From Nocardia carnea (GTDB taxonomy: Bacteria; Actinomycetota; Actinomycetes; Mycobacteriales; Mycobacteriaceae), in NCBI RefSeq assembly GCF_029869215.1, contig NZ_JARWPM010000161.1, forward strand, positions 1 to 44,054: 44,054 nt of DNA, read 5' to 3'. The notes beneath the pieces are model-generated. The model made no database searches. It saw nothing but the letters and a program-made list of their open reading frames with translations, and was not told the DNA's origin. Below are positions 15,894-24,314 of the stretch, one piece after another (within the stretch, counting starts at the first letter, position 1; each line of letters begins with the position of its first letter). The translations under genes and the position numbers were made by a program.

Positions 15894-17546
15894 GTGGGTC
15901 GTGCGGACGGTGACCGTCCGTCTTCGCCGGTGAAGGGGCCAGGTGGGGGCGAGCGGTCGCCGGACGAGACCGGCAATGACCGGCAGGTACTGGATGCGCG
16001 GCTGCTCCCGGGGGCTCTCGTCTGCTGGCTGGTGACGATTTCGGCGGTCGGCTCGGGATGGGTCGCCGGGGCCGGCGCGGCGGCCGGCCTGGCGGTGGTG
16101 GCGCTGGTGTCGTGGGTACTGCTGTGGCTGGGGGTCGCGCCGCGCGGCGAGCGATACCGCGTAGTCGTGACGACGGTTCTCGGCGCGGCCGTACTGGGCG
16201 CGGGTTTCGGGCTCGCCGGGGCCTGGCGCGAATACCAGGTGAGCACCCATCCGCTGCGGGCTGTGCCCGGCGAAGCGACAGTGCACGTCGTGATCACCCC
16301 GGCCGACGATCCGAAACCTGTGCGCGGCAGCGGTTCCGGGCGGGGACGGCTGTGGGTGATTCGCGCCGAACTGCGGGAGTTCCGCTACCGCGACAGCGTG
16401 GTCCGCACGGGCGGTGCCGTTGTCGTGCTGGCCGCCGGACCACGCTGGGGTGAATTGCTTCCCGGACAGCCGATCGAATTCCGCGCCCGCACTGCGCCCC
16501 CGCGGCAACACGATCTCACCGTCGCCACCCTGCGGCCGGTCGGTGTGCCGGCTCCGGCCGGGCCGTTGCCGTGGTGGCAGACGCTGGCCGCCGGGGTGCG
16601 CTCCGATCTGTCCACGGTGGCGCAGGCCGCGCTCGCGCCCGATGCGGCAGGTCTGCTACCCGCGCTGGTCGTGGGGGATACCTCGGGTCTGTCCGATCGG
16701 CTGCACGAGGATTTCGTGGCTTCCGGGTTGCAGCACCTGTGCGTTGTCAGCGGCGCAAATTTTTCCGTGCTCCTGACCGCTGTGCTCGCGTTGACCCGGT
16801 TGCTCACCTGTGGACCCCGGCTGTCCTTCGTCGTGACCGGTGCCGCGCTGGTGTTCTTCGTGGTCATCGCCCGGCCCGATCCGAGTGTGCTGCGGGCCGC
16901 GGCCATGGGGTCGGTGACTCTGCTCGCACTGCTCACCGGCCGCCGGAAGCAAGCCCTGCCGGCGCTCTGTGCGGCGGTGATCGGGCTGCTGGCGATGTGG
17001 CCCGCCCTCGCGGTCCACGCCGGTTTCGCGCTCTCGGTCCTGGCTACCGGTGCGCTGTTGCTGCTGGCGCCGAGCTGGGCCGACTATCTGCGGGATCGGG
17101 GCTGGTGGCGGTTGCCCGCCGAACTGGTCGCGGTGGCCGCGGCGGCCTTCGTCGTCACCACGCCGATCACCGTCGCTCTGTCCGGGCAGCTCAGCCTGGT
17201 GGCCGTCGCCGCGAACGTCCTGGTGGCTCCGGTGATAGCCCCGATCACCGTGATCGGGGCTACCGCAGCGGTCGTGGCCACCTGCTGGTATCCGCTCGCG
17301 GAGCTGATCCTGCGCGCCACCGGCCCACCGCTGTGGTGGCTGCTCACCGTCGCTACCGAGGCGGCCACCGTACCGGGTGCGGTGATCGCTGTCCCGGGTG
17401 GCGGGGCCGGAGGCTTGTTCGCTGCTCTGCTCGTCGCCGGCGGGATACCTGCGCTGCGGCTGCCCCGGGTCCGGCGATTCGTGCTCGCCGTAGCCCTCGG
17501 CGCCTTCGCCGCTTACCTGCTGCGCATCCAGTGGTTCCCGGGATGA
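15894..17546 (+). CDS. comEC: ComEC/Rec2 competence membrane channel
   Basis: This 550-residue polytopic protein has an N-terminal hydrophobic pair (about 40-90), an extracellular OB-like region (about 120-220) and the Competence domain with the signature LQHLCVVSGANFSVL followed by at least six membrane spans. In transforming bacteria ComEC forms the channel that carries single-stranded DNA across the membrane. The C-terminal metallo-beta-lactamase domain of the Bacillus protein is absent, as in mycobacteria. The GTG at 15894 is the first possible start in the frame; GTG 15930 is an alternative, and neither has a clear ribosome binding site. Confidence 0.88.
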   Translation: MGRADGDRPSSPVKGPGGGERSPDETGNDRQVLDARLLPGALVCWLVTISAVGSGWVAGAGAAAGLAVVALVSWVLLWLGVAPRGERYRVVVTTVLGAAVLGAGFGLAGAWREYQVSTHPLRAVPGEATVHVVITPADDPKPVRGSGSGRGRLWVIRAELREFRYRDSVVRTGGAVVVLAAGPRWGELLPGQPIEFRARTAPPRQHDLTVATLRPVGVPAPAGPLPWWQTLAAGVRSDLSTVAQAALAPDAAGLLPALVVGDTSGLSDRLHEDFVASGLQHLCVVSGANFSVLLTAVLALTRLLTCGPRLSFVVTGAALVFFVVIARPDPSVLRAAAMGSVTLLALLTGRRKQALPALCAAVIGLLAMWPALAVHAGFALSVLATGALLLLAPSWADYLRDRGWWRLPAELVAVAAAAFVVTTPITVALSGQLSLVAVAANVLVAPVIAPITVIGATAAVVATCWYPLAELILRATGPPLWWLLTVATEAATVPGAVIAVPGGGAGGLFAALLVAGGIPALRLPRVRRFVLAVALGAFAAYLLRIQWFPG

Positions 17547-17618
17547 GTACGCGGCCTCCGGTCACACCGCGAGTGGCGGGGTGGTGCCGGTGACGCGATA
17601 CCGGGCGAGGTCGGGCGC

Positions 17619-18278
17619 TCAGAGCCCGCCGATTCCTTTTCCGAGTACCACCGTGCCCATGAGCACCAGCACGATCGCCAAGACGATGTGGTTGTTGTCC
17701 TGCAGCATCGTGCGCAGCCGCTCGAGCGGGGTGCGTAACCGGTCGGCGGCCAGTGTGTATCCGAGAATCACCGCCAATACGCTGGACGCGGCGAGGACGG
17801 TGAATACCACGATCGCGACGATCTGGCCGCCGACGGCGGTGCCGCTGGAACCGATCACCACACCCGCGGACAGGCACAGCAGCAGATTCTTCGGATTCAC
17901 CGCCGACAGCACCGCGCCCAACTCGGCGGCCCGGCCGACTGTGAGCTCGTCGACGGCGCGCATCCATCCGGGGATCTCTGTGTCGTGGCGCTCCCGCCAT
18001 TGCACCGCGGCCAAGATCAGCAGCAGTATCCCGAGCAGAATTTTCAGCCATGCCCCGGCCGCCGAGGGTTCTCGATTCGCCGACCCGCCCAGCGGCCCCG
18101 CGAGCAGTGTCACGACCACCGTCACCGCGGCGATACCGGCCACCCACCCGGCCGCGAACCCGAGACCGGCGCTACGCGCCCGCGCCGACAGGATCATCAG
18201 AATCGCCGCCACGACCGGAATGGGGGAGATCGCCACACCCACCGCGAGCGGAAGCAGATCGCCCAGGACATCGCCCAT
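17619..18278 (-). CDS. GAP-family (Sap/SfLAP-type) integral membrane protein
   Basis: This 219-residue protein has six predicted membrane spans and begins DLLPLAVGVAISPIPVVAAI, the N-terminal signature of the actinobacterial GAP family (Sap, sulfolipid-1-addressing protein, and relatives), which has a LysE-like fold. Further marks are GWVAGIAAVTVVV and VNPKNLLLCLSAG. Mycobacterial members affect transport of glycolipids such as sulfolipid and glycopeptidolipid. The lipid here is unknown. The ATG at 18278 is chosen over a start 71 codons upstream because TACCGT on the minus strand (18286-18291) ends 7 bases before it. It is convergent with comEC and divergent from holA. Confidence 0.82.
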   Translation of the reverse strand: MGDVLGDLLPLAVGVAISPIPVVAAILMILSARARSAGLGFAAGWVAGIAAVTVVVTLLAGPLGGSANREPSAAGAWLKILLGILLLILAAVQWRERHDTEIPGWMRAVDELTVGRAAELGAVLSAVNPKNLLLCLSAGVVIGSSGTAVGGQIVAIVVFTVLAASSVLAVILGYTLAADRLRTPLERLRTMLQDNNHIVLAIVLVLMGTVVLGKGIGGL

Positions 18279-18577
18279 GCCCTGGACGGTAGAACAGACA
18301 ACCCGCCCCGCCCCTGGTTCACGGGGCAAGCCCCTGTGTCGTAGCCCCATTGTGACCGCGCCGTGCCTGCACCCGATTCGCCCGGTCAGCAGGTCGTGCC
18401 CGTCCAGGGCCCTGCGGACGACAGGAACAGGCCGACCGAGGCGATGCCGGGCAGCGGTTGTCATGCAGGGCGGTGAGCTCGGTGTGCACAATGCGCGCCG
18501 GGACGTGTGCCTGCGACGTCCCCGCCGGGTGAGGCCGATCCCGGTGATTGTGGGGGTTCGGCCGTACGATCGGTGCC
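18279..18577. promoter_or_regulatory. Intergenic region with outward leaderless promoters (GAP gene and holA)
   Basis: The 299 bases carry the minus-strand -10 box TACCGT (18286-18291) for the GAP gene and the plus-strand box TACGAT (18565-18570), 7 bases before the holA GTG. Nothing else is apparent between them. Confidence 0.5.
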
Positions 18578-19549
18578 GTGAGCGAGCGAGCGGCGGCGGT
18601 ACATCTGGTGCTGGGGGAAGAAGAGCTGCTTATCCAGCGGGCGGTGGCGGGGGTGGTCGCGCAGGTGCGGGCGGGCGTGCCCGATCCGGACGGCGTGCCC
18701 GTCGACCGGCTGCGGGCCGGTGATGCCAGTAGTGCGGAGCTGGCCGAACTGCTGAGCCCATCGCTGTTCGCCGAGGATCGGGTGATCATCCTCGAGGCGG
18801 CCGACCAGGCGGGTAAGGACGCCGTGGCCGTGATCTCCGATGCCGTATCCGCGCCGCCGGAGGGGGTGGTGCTGATGGTGGTGCATTCCGGTGGCGGGCG
18901 GGCCAAAGCGCTGGTGCCGGCGCTGCGCAAGGCCGGCGCGGTGGTGCACGAGTGCGCGAAACTCACCAAGGCCTCGGAGCGGGCCGAGTTCGTACGTGCG
19001 GAGTTCCGGGCGGCCGGGGCGCGGGTGTCCGGTGAGGTGGTCGCGGCGGTGCTGGATGCCGTCGGGTCGGAGTTGCGGGAACTGGCGGCGGCGTGCTCGC
19101 AGCTGGTCGCCGATACCGGCGGGAAGCTCGACCTCGCCGCGGTGCGGCGGTACTACTCCGGCAAGGCGGAGGTGTCGGGTTTCGAGGTCGCGGATTTCAC
19201 CGTGGCGGGGAACCGGGCGGGGGCGGTGGAGGCCCTGCGCTGGGCACAGGACCGCGGTGTACCGCATGTGGTGCTGGCGGACGCCTTGGCGGATTCGGTG
19301 CACACCATCGCGAAGGTCGGTTCGGCGGGCCGTGGGGATCCGTTCAAACTGGCCGGGCCACTGGGACTGCCGCCGTGGAAGGTGAAGAAAGCGCAGGCTC
19401 AGGCGCGCGGCTGGACGCCGGCCGCGATCGGCTCCGCGCTACAGGTCGTGGCGACACTGAACGCCGATGTGAAGGGTGGTGCCGCGGATTCCGGCTTCGC
19501 CCTCGAGGACGCTGTTCTGAAACTGCTGGCCCTGCACGGACGCGACTGA
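18578..19549 (+). CDS. holA: DNA polymerase III delta subunit
   Basis: This 323-residue clamp-loader subunit opens the sliding clamp in complex with the gamma/tau and delta' subunits. It starts [19 protein letters not shown], the typical HolA opening, and carries the degenerate AAA+ module with [28 protein letters not shown] and a helical C-terminal collar domain (about 215-323) with [21 protein letters not shown]. Length is normal. GTG 18578 has a TACGAT box 7 bases upstream, so the message is probably leaderless; a frame starting 10 codons earlier lies inside the promoter. Confidence 0.9.
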   Translation: MSERAAAVHLVLGEEELLIQRAVAGVVAQVRAGVPDPDGVPVDRLRAGDASSAELAELLSPSLFAEDRVIILEAADQAGKDAVAVISDAVSAPPEGVVLMVVHSGGGRAKALVPALRKAGAVVHECAKLTKASERAEFVRAEFRAAGARVSGEVVAAVLDAVGSELRELAAACSQLVADTGGKLDLAAVRRYYSGKAEVSGFEVADFTVAGNRAGAVEALRWAQDRGVPHVVLADALADSVHTIAKVGSAGRGDPFKLAGPLGLPPWKVKKAQAQARGWTPAAIGSALQVVATLNADVKGGAADSGFALEDAVLKLLALHGRD

Positions 19550-19603
19550 ACGACCACCGGGCCGGTCCGGTCGTGCGCGGCTCGAGGGGTGCGCCGGGGT
19601 GGG

Positions 19604-19849
19604 TTAATCAACCGCGCTGAGTTCCAGCGCTTCCTCCGCGGCTTCCTCGAACCGCCCCTCCCACTCTTCGTAGACGGGGGTCTCCTCGTCGCGGGTGACC
19701 ATCCAGACGACGACCTGACTGCCGTCGTCATCGGCGGGTACCAGCACGTTCTCGATTTTCACGCCGATGCCGAGTACCTCGGCGGCGCGGATGACGCCGG
19801 GCAGATCCTCGGCTTGGACGACCGATTGGTTCGCATACAACATGACCAT
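19604..19849 (-). CDS. Small acidic conserved-type protein, function unknown
   Basis: This 81-residue protein reads as two or three strand-helix units: an N-terminal YANQSVVQAEDLPGVIRAAE helix region, the strand KIENVLVPADDDGSQVVVWM and a very acidic C-terminal helix rich in Glu. No family is recognised, but base usage is that of a real gene. Three nearby ATGs compete. I take 19849 because TAGCAT on the minus strand (19857-19862) lies exactly 7 bases before it, the same leaderless spacing as at neighbouring genes; 19858 would start inside that box. It is downstream of rpsT on the same strand and convergent with holA. Confidence 0.65.
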   Translation of the reverse strand: MVMLYANQSVVQAEDLPGVIRAAEVLGIGVKIENVLVPADDDGSQVVVWMVTRDEETPVYEEWEGRFEEAAEEALELSAVD

Positions 19850-19944
19850 GCGCCGCATGCTACGACAGGCGCCGGACCGCCGGGCGCGCGCCATCCGGTA
19901 CTGCCTCGGAAAACATGCGCTGACCGCGCCGGGGCTGTAACTGA

Positions 19945-20015
19945 TGTGCCTGAGCGAGGGGCGCTTGCGTGGTCACGCTCCGCTACCGACTCCGGGCTCG
20001 CCTCGCTCAGGCATA
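19945..20015. repeat. Long inverted repeat with a nested hairpin
   Basis: GCCTGAGCGAGG (19948-19959) and CCTCGCTCAGGC (20001-20012) pair perfectly, and the stem extends to 19945/20015 with one G-T pair. Between the arms lies a smaller hairpin GCGT/ACGC (19967-19978). It sits between the rpsT terminator and the small acidic gene. It could be a second terminator or a structured RNA element; there is no T tract. Confidence 0.55.
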
Positions 20016-20018
20016 CCA

Positions 20019-20053
20019 AAAGCCGCCGTGGTCATCGACGCCGCGGCGGCTTT
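20019..20053 (-). terminator. Intrinsic terminator of rpsT
   Basis: On the minus strand a perfect 10-bp stem, AAAGCCGCCG with CGGCGGCTTT (20044-20053 and 20019-20028), is followed by a T. It begins about 20 bases after the rpsT stop. This is the most classical intrinsic terminator in the window. Confidence 0.85.
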
Positions 20054-20073
20054 GTGTTAAAGAGAACGAACGA

Positions 20074-20334
20074 TCAGAGCTTGTTCAGCGCCAGCGCCAT
20101 GGCCGACTTCTTGTTGGCGGCCTGGTTGGCGTGGATGACGCCCTTGGAGGCGGCCTTGTCGAGCTTGCGGCTCACGAACTGCAGGCGCGCGGTGGCGGCT
20201 TCCTTGTCGCCGGACGCGGCAGCCGCCCGGAAGGCGCGGATATGGGTGCGCAGCTCGGATTTCACCGACTGATTGCGCTGGCGCCGCGCCTCGTTGGTGC
20301 GGATCCGCTTGATCTGGGACTTGATATTGGCCAC
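20074..20334 (-). CDS. rpsT: 30S ribosomal protein S20
   Basis: This 86-residue basic protein starts [20 protein letters not shown] and continues with three helices, including the conserved [15 protein letters not shown] segment. It binds 16S rRNA early in small-subunit assembly. The start is GTG 20334 with AGAGGAT about 7 bases upstream. It is monocistronic, with its own terminator, and divergent from the aqpZ region. Confidence 0.97.
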   Translation of the reverse strand: MANIKSQIKRIRTNEARRQRNQSVKSELRTHIRAFRAAAASGDKEAATARLQFVSRKLDKAASKGVIHANQAANKKSAMALALNKL

Positions 20335-20721
20335 GCCGGTATCCTCTGGTTCCTGTCTGGTTCGGTCGGGAAAGTCTGTATGCGCGTACCGGCCCTGGAT
20401 TCAGCCAAGCCTGGATTTCTCCGGGCACGGGGTACGGCAACGCCGAGTGGCCAGATTACCAGCATGTGGCGGGGCCGCGAAATCGCGGGTGCATTGACAC
20501 ACCGCGACCTGCGCCGATGCCGTTGAGAAGATCGTTTGTGCGGCGTAAGGTCCCAAGAAATCTCCGCAGGGGCGAGTCGGGCCCGGCGGTGACGGCGCAG
20601 CGTGACCGCGTAGAGCCCCTGCCCATGTGGAATGGGCGCAGCACAAGTTTTCCCAGCAGGACCAGGAATGTATCCGGTGTGCGCCCACGGCGGCGCAGTG
20701 ATCCTCTCGGAAGGCGGTTTC
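20335..20721. promoter_or_regulatory. Intergenic region between rpsT and aqpZ
   Basis: The 387 bases should hold the rpsT promoter (minus strand) and the aqpZ promoter (plus strand). A perfect plus-strand TTGACA is present at 20494-20499, but the sequence 17 bases on is a poor -10 box. A GGAAGG ribosome binding site (20709-20714) serves aqpZ. No gene or conserved RNA was recognised. Confidence 0.35.
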
Positions 20722-21519
20722 ATGTCGTCCAATGCGCAGGAACAGCAGGTCGTCCAGGCCAGTCACGAAGCCACCAACGTGCAGCCCGACAGTAAGAAAT
20801 GGGCGGCCGAGGCGGTGGGCACATTCGTTCTCGTCATGGGGGGCGTGGGTACGGCAGTGATTGCCGGGGACCAGGTGGGGCCGCTGGGTGTGGCGCTGGC
20901 CTTCGGTTTGAGTCTGCTGCTGCTGGTGTACGCGATCGGCCCGATTTCCGGGTGTCACGTGAATCCGGCCGTCACTCTCGGGCAGTTGCTGCTGGGCCGG
21001 TTGTCGCCGGTCAGCGCGGCGGGCTACATGGTGGCGCAGGTGGTGGGCGGTCTGGTCGCCGGTCTGGTGTTGTTCGCCGTGGCCAGGAACCTGCCCTCCT
21101 ACGATCGCGCGGTGTCGGGGCTGGGTGCCAACGGGTGGGGTGAGCACAGTCCGTCCGCGGTGACCGGTCCGGCCGGCAATATCGTGCTCCAGGAGGGGTA
21201 CGGGATGGCCGCGATGATCATCATCGAGGTGATGCTGACCGCGCTGCTGGTCTTCGTGGTCCTCGCCTCCACCGATCAGCTCTCCGACGCTCCCCAGGCC
21301 GGTCTGGCGATCGGTTTCACGCTGGCGGTCATCCACCTGATCTCGATTCCGGTCGACAACACCTCGGTGAACCCGGCCCGCAGCCTGGCGGTGGCGCCCT
21401 ACCAGGGCGGGGCGATGGCCCAGTTGTGGGCGTTCATCGTGTTCCCGCTGATCGGCGGCGTACTCGGTGCGTTGCTGTACGGGCTGTTGTTCGGCCGGTC
21501 GCGGGACCTGAAGGCCTGA
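20722..21519 (+). CDS. aqpZ: Water-specific aquaporin AqpZ
   Basis: This 265-residue six-span channel has a 25-residue polar N-terminus and both NPA boxes, HVNPAVTLG (Asn81) and SVNPARS (Asn217). The selectivity filter can be read by alignment with E. coli AqpZ: Phe61, His205, Thr214 and Arg220, the narrow water-selective set, whereas glycerol channels have smaller residues at these positions. It should allow fast water flow across the inner membrane. The ATG at 20722 has GGAAGG 7 bases upstream; an upstream in-frame start is less likely. It is convergent with the MazF-like gene with a 17-base gap. A position next to lepA is not part of the mycobacterial order. Confidence 0.93.
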   Translation: MSSNAQEQQVVQASHEATNVQPDSKKWAAEAVGTFVLVMGGVGTAVIAGDQVGPLGVALAFGLSLLLLVYAIGPISGCHVNPAVTLGQLLLGRLSPVSAAGYMVAQVVGGLVAGLVLFAVARNLPSYDRAVSGLGANGWGEHSPSAVTGPAGNIVLQEGYGMAAMIIIEVMLTALLVFVVLASTDQLSDAPQAGLAIGFTLAVIHLISIPVDNTSVNPARSLAVAPYQGGAMAQLWAFIVFPLIGGVLGALLYGLLFGRSRDLKA

Positions 21520-21536
21520 CCGGACCGGGTCGCGCG

Positions 21537-22109
21537 TCAGCTCCAGTGGTATTCGCGGACCAGCCGGTGCGCGACCCGGTCGAAGAGTTTGCGCGGCAGG
21601 ATCGCGCCCTCGCGGCGGATACCGTCCTCGGGAACGTCGAGCACCCGGTCCAGCCGGACCCAGCTGGGCCGGCCCTGGTGATCCCACGTGCCGGCGCCGA
21701 TGCCGACCCAGTCGGGGTGATGTTCGCGGTCGGGATTCGAACTGAGCATCAGGCCCAGCAGCGTGTGCCCGTCACGCCCCACCACCAGCACCGGGCGGTC
21801 TTTCCCGTTGGCCGGGTCGTCCTCGTAGCGGACCCAGGTCCATACGATTTCGCCGGGGTCGGCGCGGCCGTCGAGTTGCGGTGCGTAGACGACCCGCCGG
21901 GCCCGCTGGGCGGTGGGGACGGGTGTGGAGGCCGCGGGCCGGACCGGGATGCCCTTGGGGCCGGTGACCGCGCGCGGCGCGCGGCGGGCGGTGCCGCGGT
22001 CGAACAGTGCTTCCACCAATCGCGGTGCCTGCCGGCGGACGAGTTTCGGGCCCTGCTGGATCGCGATCGCGGTGAGCTGCTTGCCGAGACTGTTCCAACT
22101 GCGGGCCAT
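21537..22109 (-). CDS. Solitary PemK/MazF-fold protein (Rv2405-like)
   Basis: This 190-residue protein has a basic N-terminal extension of about 85 residues followed by a PemK/MazF-type domain: PGEIVWTWVRYEDD, GKDRPVLVVGRDG, LGLMLSSNPD and a C-terminal RREGAILPRKLFDRV. MazF toxins cut single-stranded RNA, but this one has no adjacent antitoxin gene and an unusual extension, so a toxin role is uncertain. It matches a conserved actinobacterial protein next to lepA. The ATG at 22109 has TATTCT on the minus strand (22116-22121) ending 6 bases before it, so the mRNA is probably leaderless; a start 7 codons earlier lies within that box. Confidence 0.75.
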   Translation of the reverse strand: MARSWNSLGKQLTAIAIQQGPKLVRRQAPRLVEALFDRGTARRAPRAVTGPKGIPVRPAASTPVPTAQRARRVVYAPQLDGRADPGEIVWTWVRYEDDPANGKDRPVLVVGRDGHTLLGLMLSSNPDREHHPDWVGIGAGTWDHQGRPSWVRLDRVLDVPEDGIRREGAILPRKLFDRVAHRLVREYHWS

Positions 22110-22194
22110 CTCAGGAGAATAACGGCACACCCGCCCGGCGGAATATCACCGCGGCGGGACCTGGGGGACCGGGGGCGGCGCGCACCATGGGACG

Positions 22195-24099
22195 ATGGTG
22201 GTCAGTACGCCCGATACCCCCATGAGGAGTGGAGTGCCCGCCAGCTTCGCCGATACGACGTTCACCGATCCGTCGCGGATCCGGAACTTCTGCATCATCG
22301 CGCATATCGATCACGGCAAGTCGACGCTGGCCGACCGGATGCTGCAGCTCACCGGGGTCGTCGAGGAACGGCAGATGCGTGCGCAGTACCTGGACCGGAT
22401 GGATATCGAACGGGAACGCGGTATCACCATCAAGGCCCAGAACGTCCGGCTGCCGTGGACGCCCGAATCCGGCGCGCACAAGGGTGAGGATTTCGTCCTG
22501 CACCTGATCGATACGCCGGGGCACGTCGACTTCACCTATGAGGTCTCGCGGGCGCTGGAAGCCTGTGAAGGCGCGATCCTGCTGGTGGACGCCGCGCAGG
22601 GGATCGAGGCACAGACGCTGGCGAACCTGTACCTGGCGCTGGACAAGGACCTCGAGATCATCCCGGTCCTGAACAAGATCGACCTACCGGCCGCAGATCC
22701 CGAACGCTATGCGGCCGAGCTGGCCCATATCGTCGGCTGCGAACCCGGGGACGTGCTGCGGGTGTCCGGGAAAACCGGTGTGGGCGTGACCGAACTGCTC
22801 GACCGGGTGATCGAGCGGGTGCCGGCGCCGGTAGGTGATGCCGACGCACCGGCCCGGGCGATGATCTTCGATTCGGTCTACGACACCTACCGCGGCGTGG
22901 TCACCTACGTCCGTGTGGTGGACGGCAAGCTGACCCCGCGCGAGAAGATCAAGATGATGTCCACCGGCGCCACCCATGAGCTGCTGGAGATCGGGATCGT
23001 CTCGCCGGAGCCCAAACCCACGCAGGGCCTCGGGGTCGGCGAGGTCGGTTACCTGATCACCGGCGTGAAGGATGTCCGGCAGTCGAAGGTCGGCGATACC
23101 GTCACCTCCGCGCGCAACGGTGCCACCGAACCGCTCACCGGGTATCGAGAACCGCGCCCCATGGTCTATTCGGGCCTCTATCCCGTGGACGGCTCCGACT
23201 ACCCGGATCTCCGGGACGCGCTGGACAAACTGCAGCTCAACGATGCCGCGCTCACCTACGAACCGGAGACCTCGGTGGCGCTGGGCTTCGGCTTCCGCTG
23301 CGGGTTCCTGGGCCTGCTGCATATGGAGATCACCCGCGAACGCCTGCAACGCGAATTCGGCCTGGATCTGATCTCCACCGCGCCGAACGTGGTGTACCGC
23401 GTGGTGATGGAGGACGGCGCGGAACATATCGTGACGAATCCGTCGTACTGGCCGGAAGGCAAGGTGCGCGCGGTATTCGAACCGGTGGTCAAGGTGACCA
23501 TCATCGCGCCCAGCGAATTCATCGGCGCCATCATGGAACTGTGCCAGTCGCGGCGCGGCGACCTGGGCGGGATGGACTACCTGTCGGAGACCCGGGTCGA
23601 GCTGCGCTACACCCTGCCGCTGGCCGAGATCATCTTCGACTTCTTCGATTCGCTGAAATCGCGCACCCGCGGCTACGCCTCGCTGGACTACGAGGAAGCG
23701 GGCGAACGGGAGTCGCAGCTGGTGAAGGTCGATATCCTGCTGCAGGGTGAGGCCGTGGACGCGTTCAGCGCGATCGTGCACCGTGACGCGGCGCAGGCCT
23801 ACGGGCACAAGATGACCACGAAACTGCGCGAGCTGATCCCGCGGCAGCAGTTCGAGGTGCCGATCCAGGCGGCCATCGGGTCGAAGATCATCGCCCGGGA
23901 GAACATTCGCGCCATCCGCAAGGATGTGCTGGCCAAATGCTACGGCGGCGATATCAGCCGGAAGCGCAAACTGCTGGAGAAGCAGAAGGAAGGCAAGAAG
24001 CGGATGAAGACCATCGGCCGGGTGGATGTTCCGCAGGAGGCCTTCGTGGCCGCGCTGTCCTCCGATGCCCAATCCGATAAGCCGAAGGACAAGAAGTAG
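22195..24099 (+). CDS. lepA: Elongation factor 4 (LepA)
   Basis: This GTPase of about 634 residues acts on the ribosome, proposed to back-translocate or to assist 30S maturation. It shows G1 AHIDHGKST, switch [16 protein letters not shown], the elongation-factor domains II and III, and the LepA-specific C-terminal domain ending with [16 protein letters not shown]. The frame is intact and of normal length. The exact start is open: ATG 22195 gives the full length listed, ATG 22222 and GTG 22234 are alternatives, and the last has AGGAGTGG just upstream. It is divergent from the MazF-like gene. Confidence 0.96.
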   Translation: MVVSTPDTPMRSGVPASFADTTFTDPSRIRNFCIIAHIDHGKSTLADRMLQLTGVVEERQMRAQYLDRMDIERERGITIKAQNVRLPWTPESGAHKGEDFVLHLIDTPGHVDFTYEVSRALEACEGAILLVDAAQGIEAQTLANLYLALDKDLEIIPVLNKIDLPAADPERYAAELAHIVGCEPGDVLRVSGKTGVGVTELLDRVIERVPAPVGDADAPARAMIFDSVYDTYRGVVTYVRVVDGKLTPREKIKMMSTGATHELLEIGIVSPEPKPTQGLGVGEVGYLITGVKDVRQSKVGDTVTSARNGATEPLTGYREPRPMVYSGLYPVDGSDYPDLRDALDKLQLNDAALTYEPETSVALGFGFRCGFLGLLHMEITRERLQREFGLDLISTAPNVVYRVVMEDGAEHIVTNPSYWPEGKVRAVFEPVVKVTIIAPSEFIGAIMELCQSRRGDLGGMDYLSETRVELRYTLPLAEIIFDFFDSLKSRTRGYASLDYEEAGERESQLVKVDILLQGEAVDAFSAIVHRDAAQAYGHKMTTKLRELIPRQQFEVPIQAAIGSKIIARENIRAIRKDVLAKCYGGDISRKRKLLEKQKEGKKRMKTIGRVDVPQEAFVAALSSDAQSDKPKDKK

Positions 24100-24220
24100 T
24101 CACCCGGCCCGGGTAGTATCCGCCTGCCGTACCCGCGGGATGGTGGCTGTGCGGTAACCCGTTGCGCCACCGTCCTCGCCGGCGCCCGCCCGTTCCCGGA
24201 TATCGGCTGATAACGAAAAT

Positions 24221-24249
24221 GTGACAGTCGTAGATGTCGACAATAGGCT
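24221..24249 (+). promoter_or_regulatory. SigA-type promoter of the Pro/Thr-rich protein and dynamin operon
   Basis: GTGACA (24221-24226) and TAGGCT (24244-24249) are separated by exactly 17 bases, a good housekeeping promoter. It would leave a leader of about 60 bases before the ATG at 24315. The lepA-operon gap (24100-24314) otherwise contains only GC-rich dyads. Confidence 0.55.
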
Positions 24250-24314
24250 GGTAACAGATCCGGGCCGGGTCACGAAGGTGCGGTCGCTGGTGAACGCGAG
24301 AGTGGAGTTATGGA

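Noticed and set aside
15894..17546. Truncated ComEC, because the metallo-beta-lactamase domain is missing
   Set aside because: Mycobacterial ComEC also ends after the Competence domain, and the stop here is followed by a normal intergenic gap.
20494..20522. Full promoter for aqpZ from the TTGACA at 20494
   Set aside because: No acceptable -10 box at 16-18 bases; the hexamer alone is not enough.
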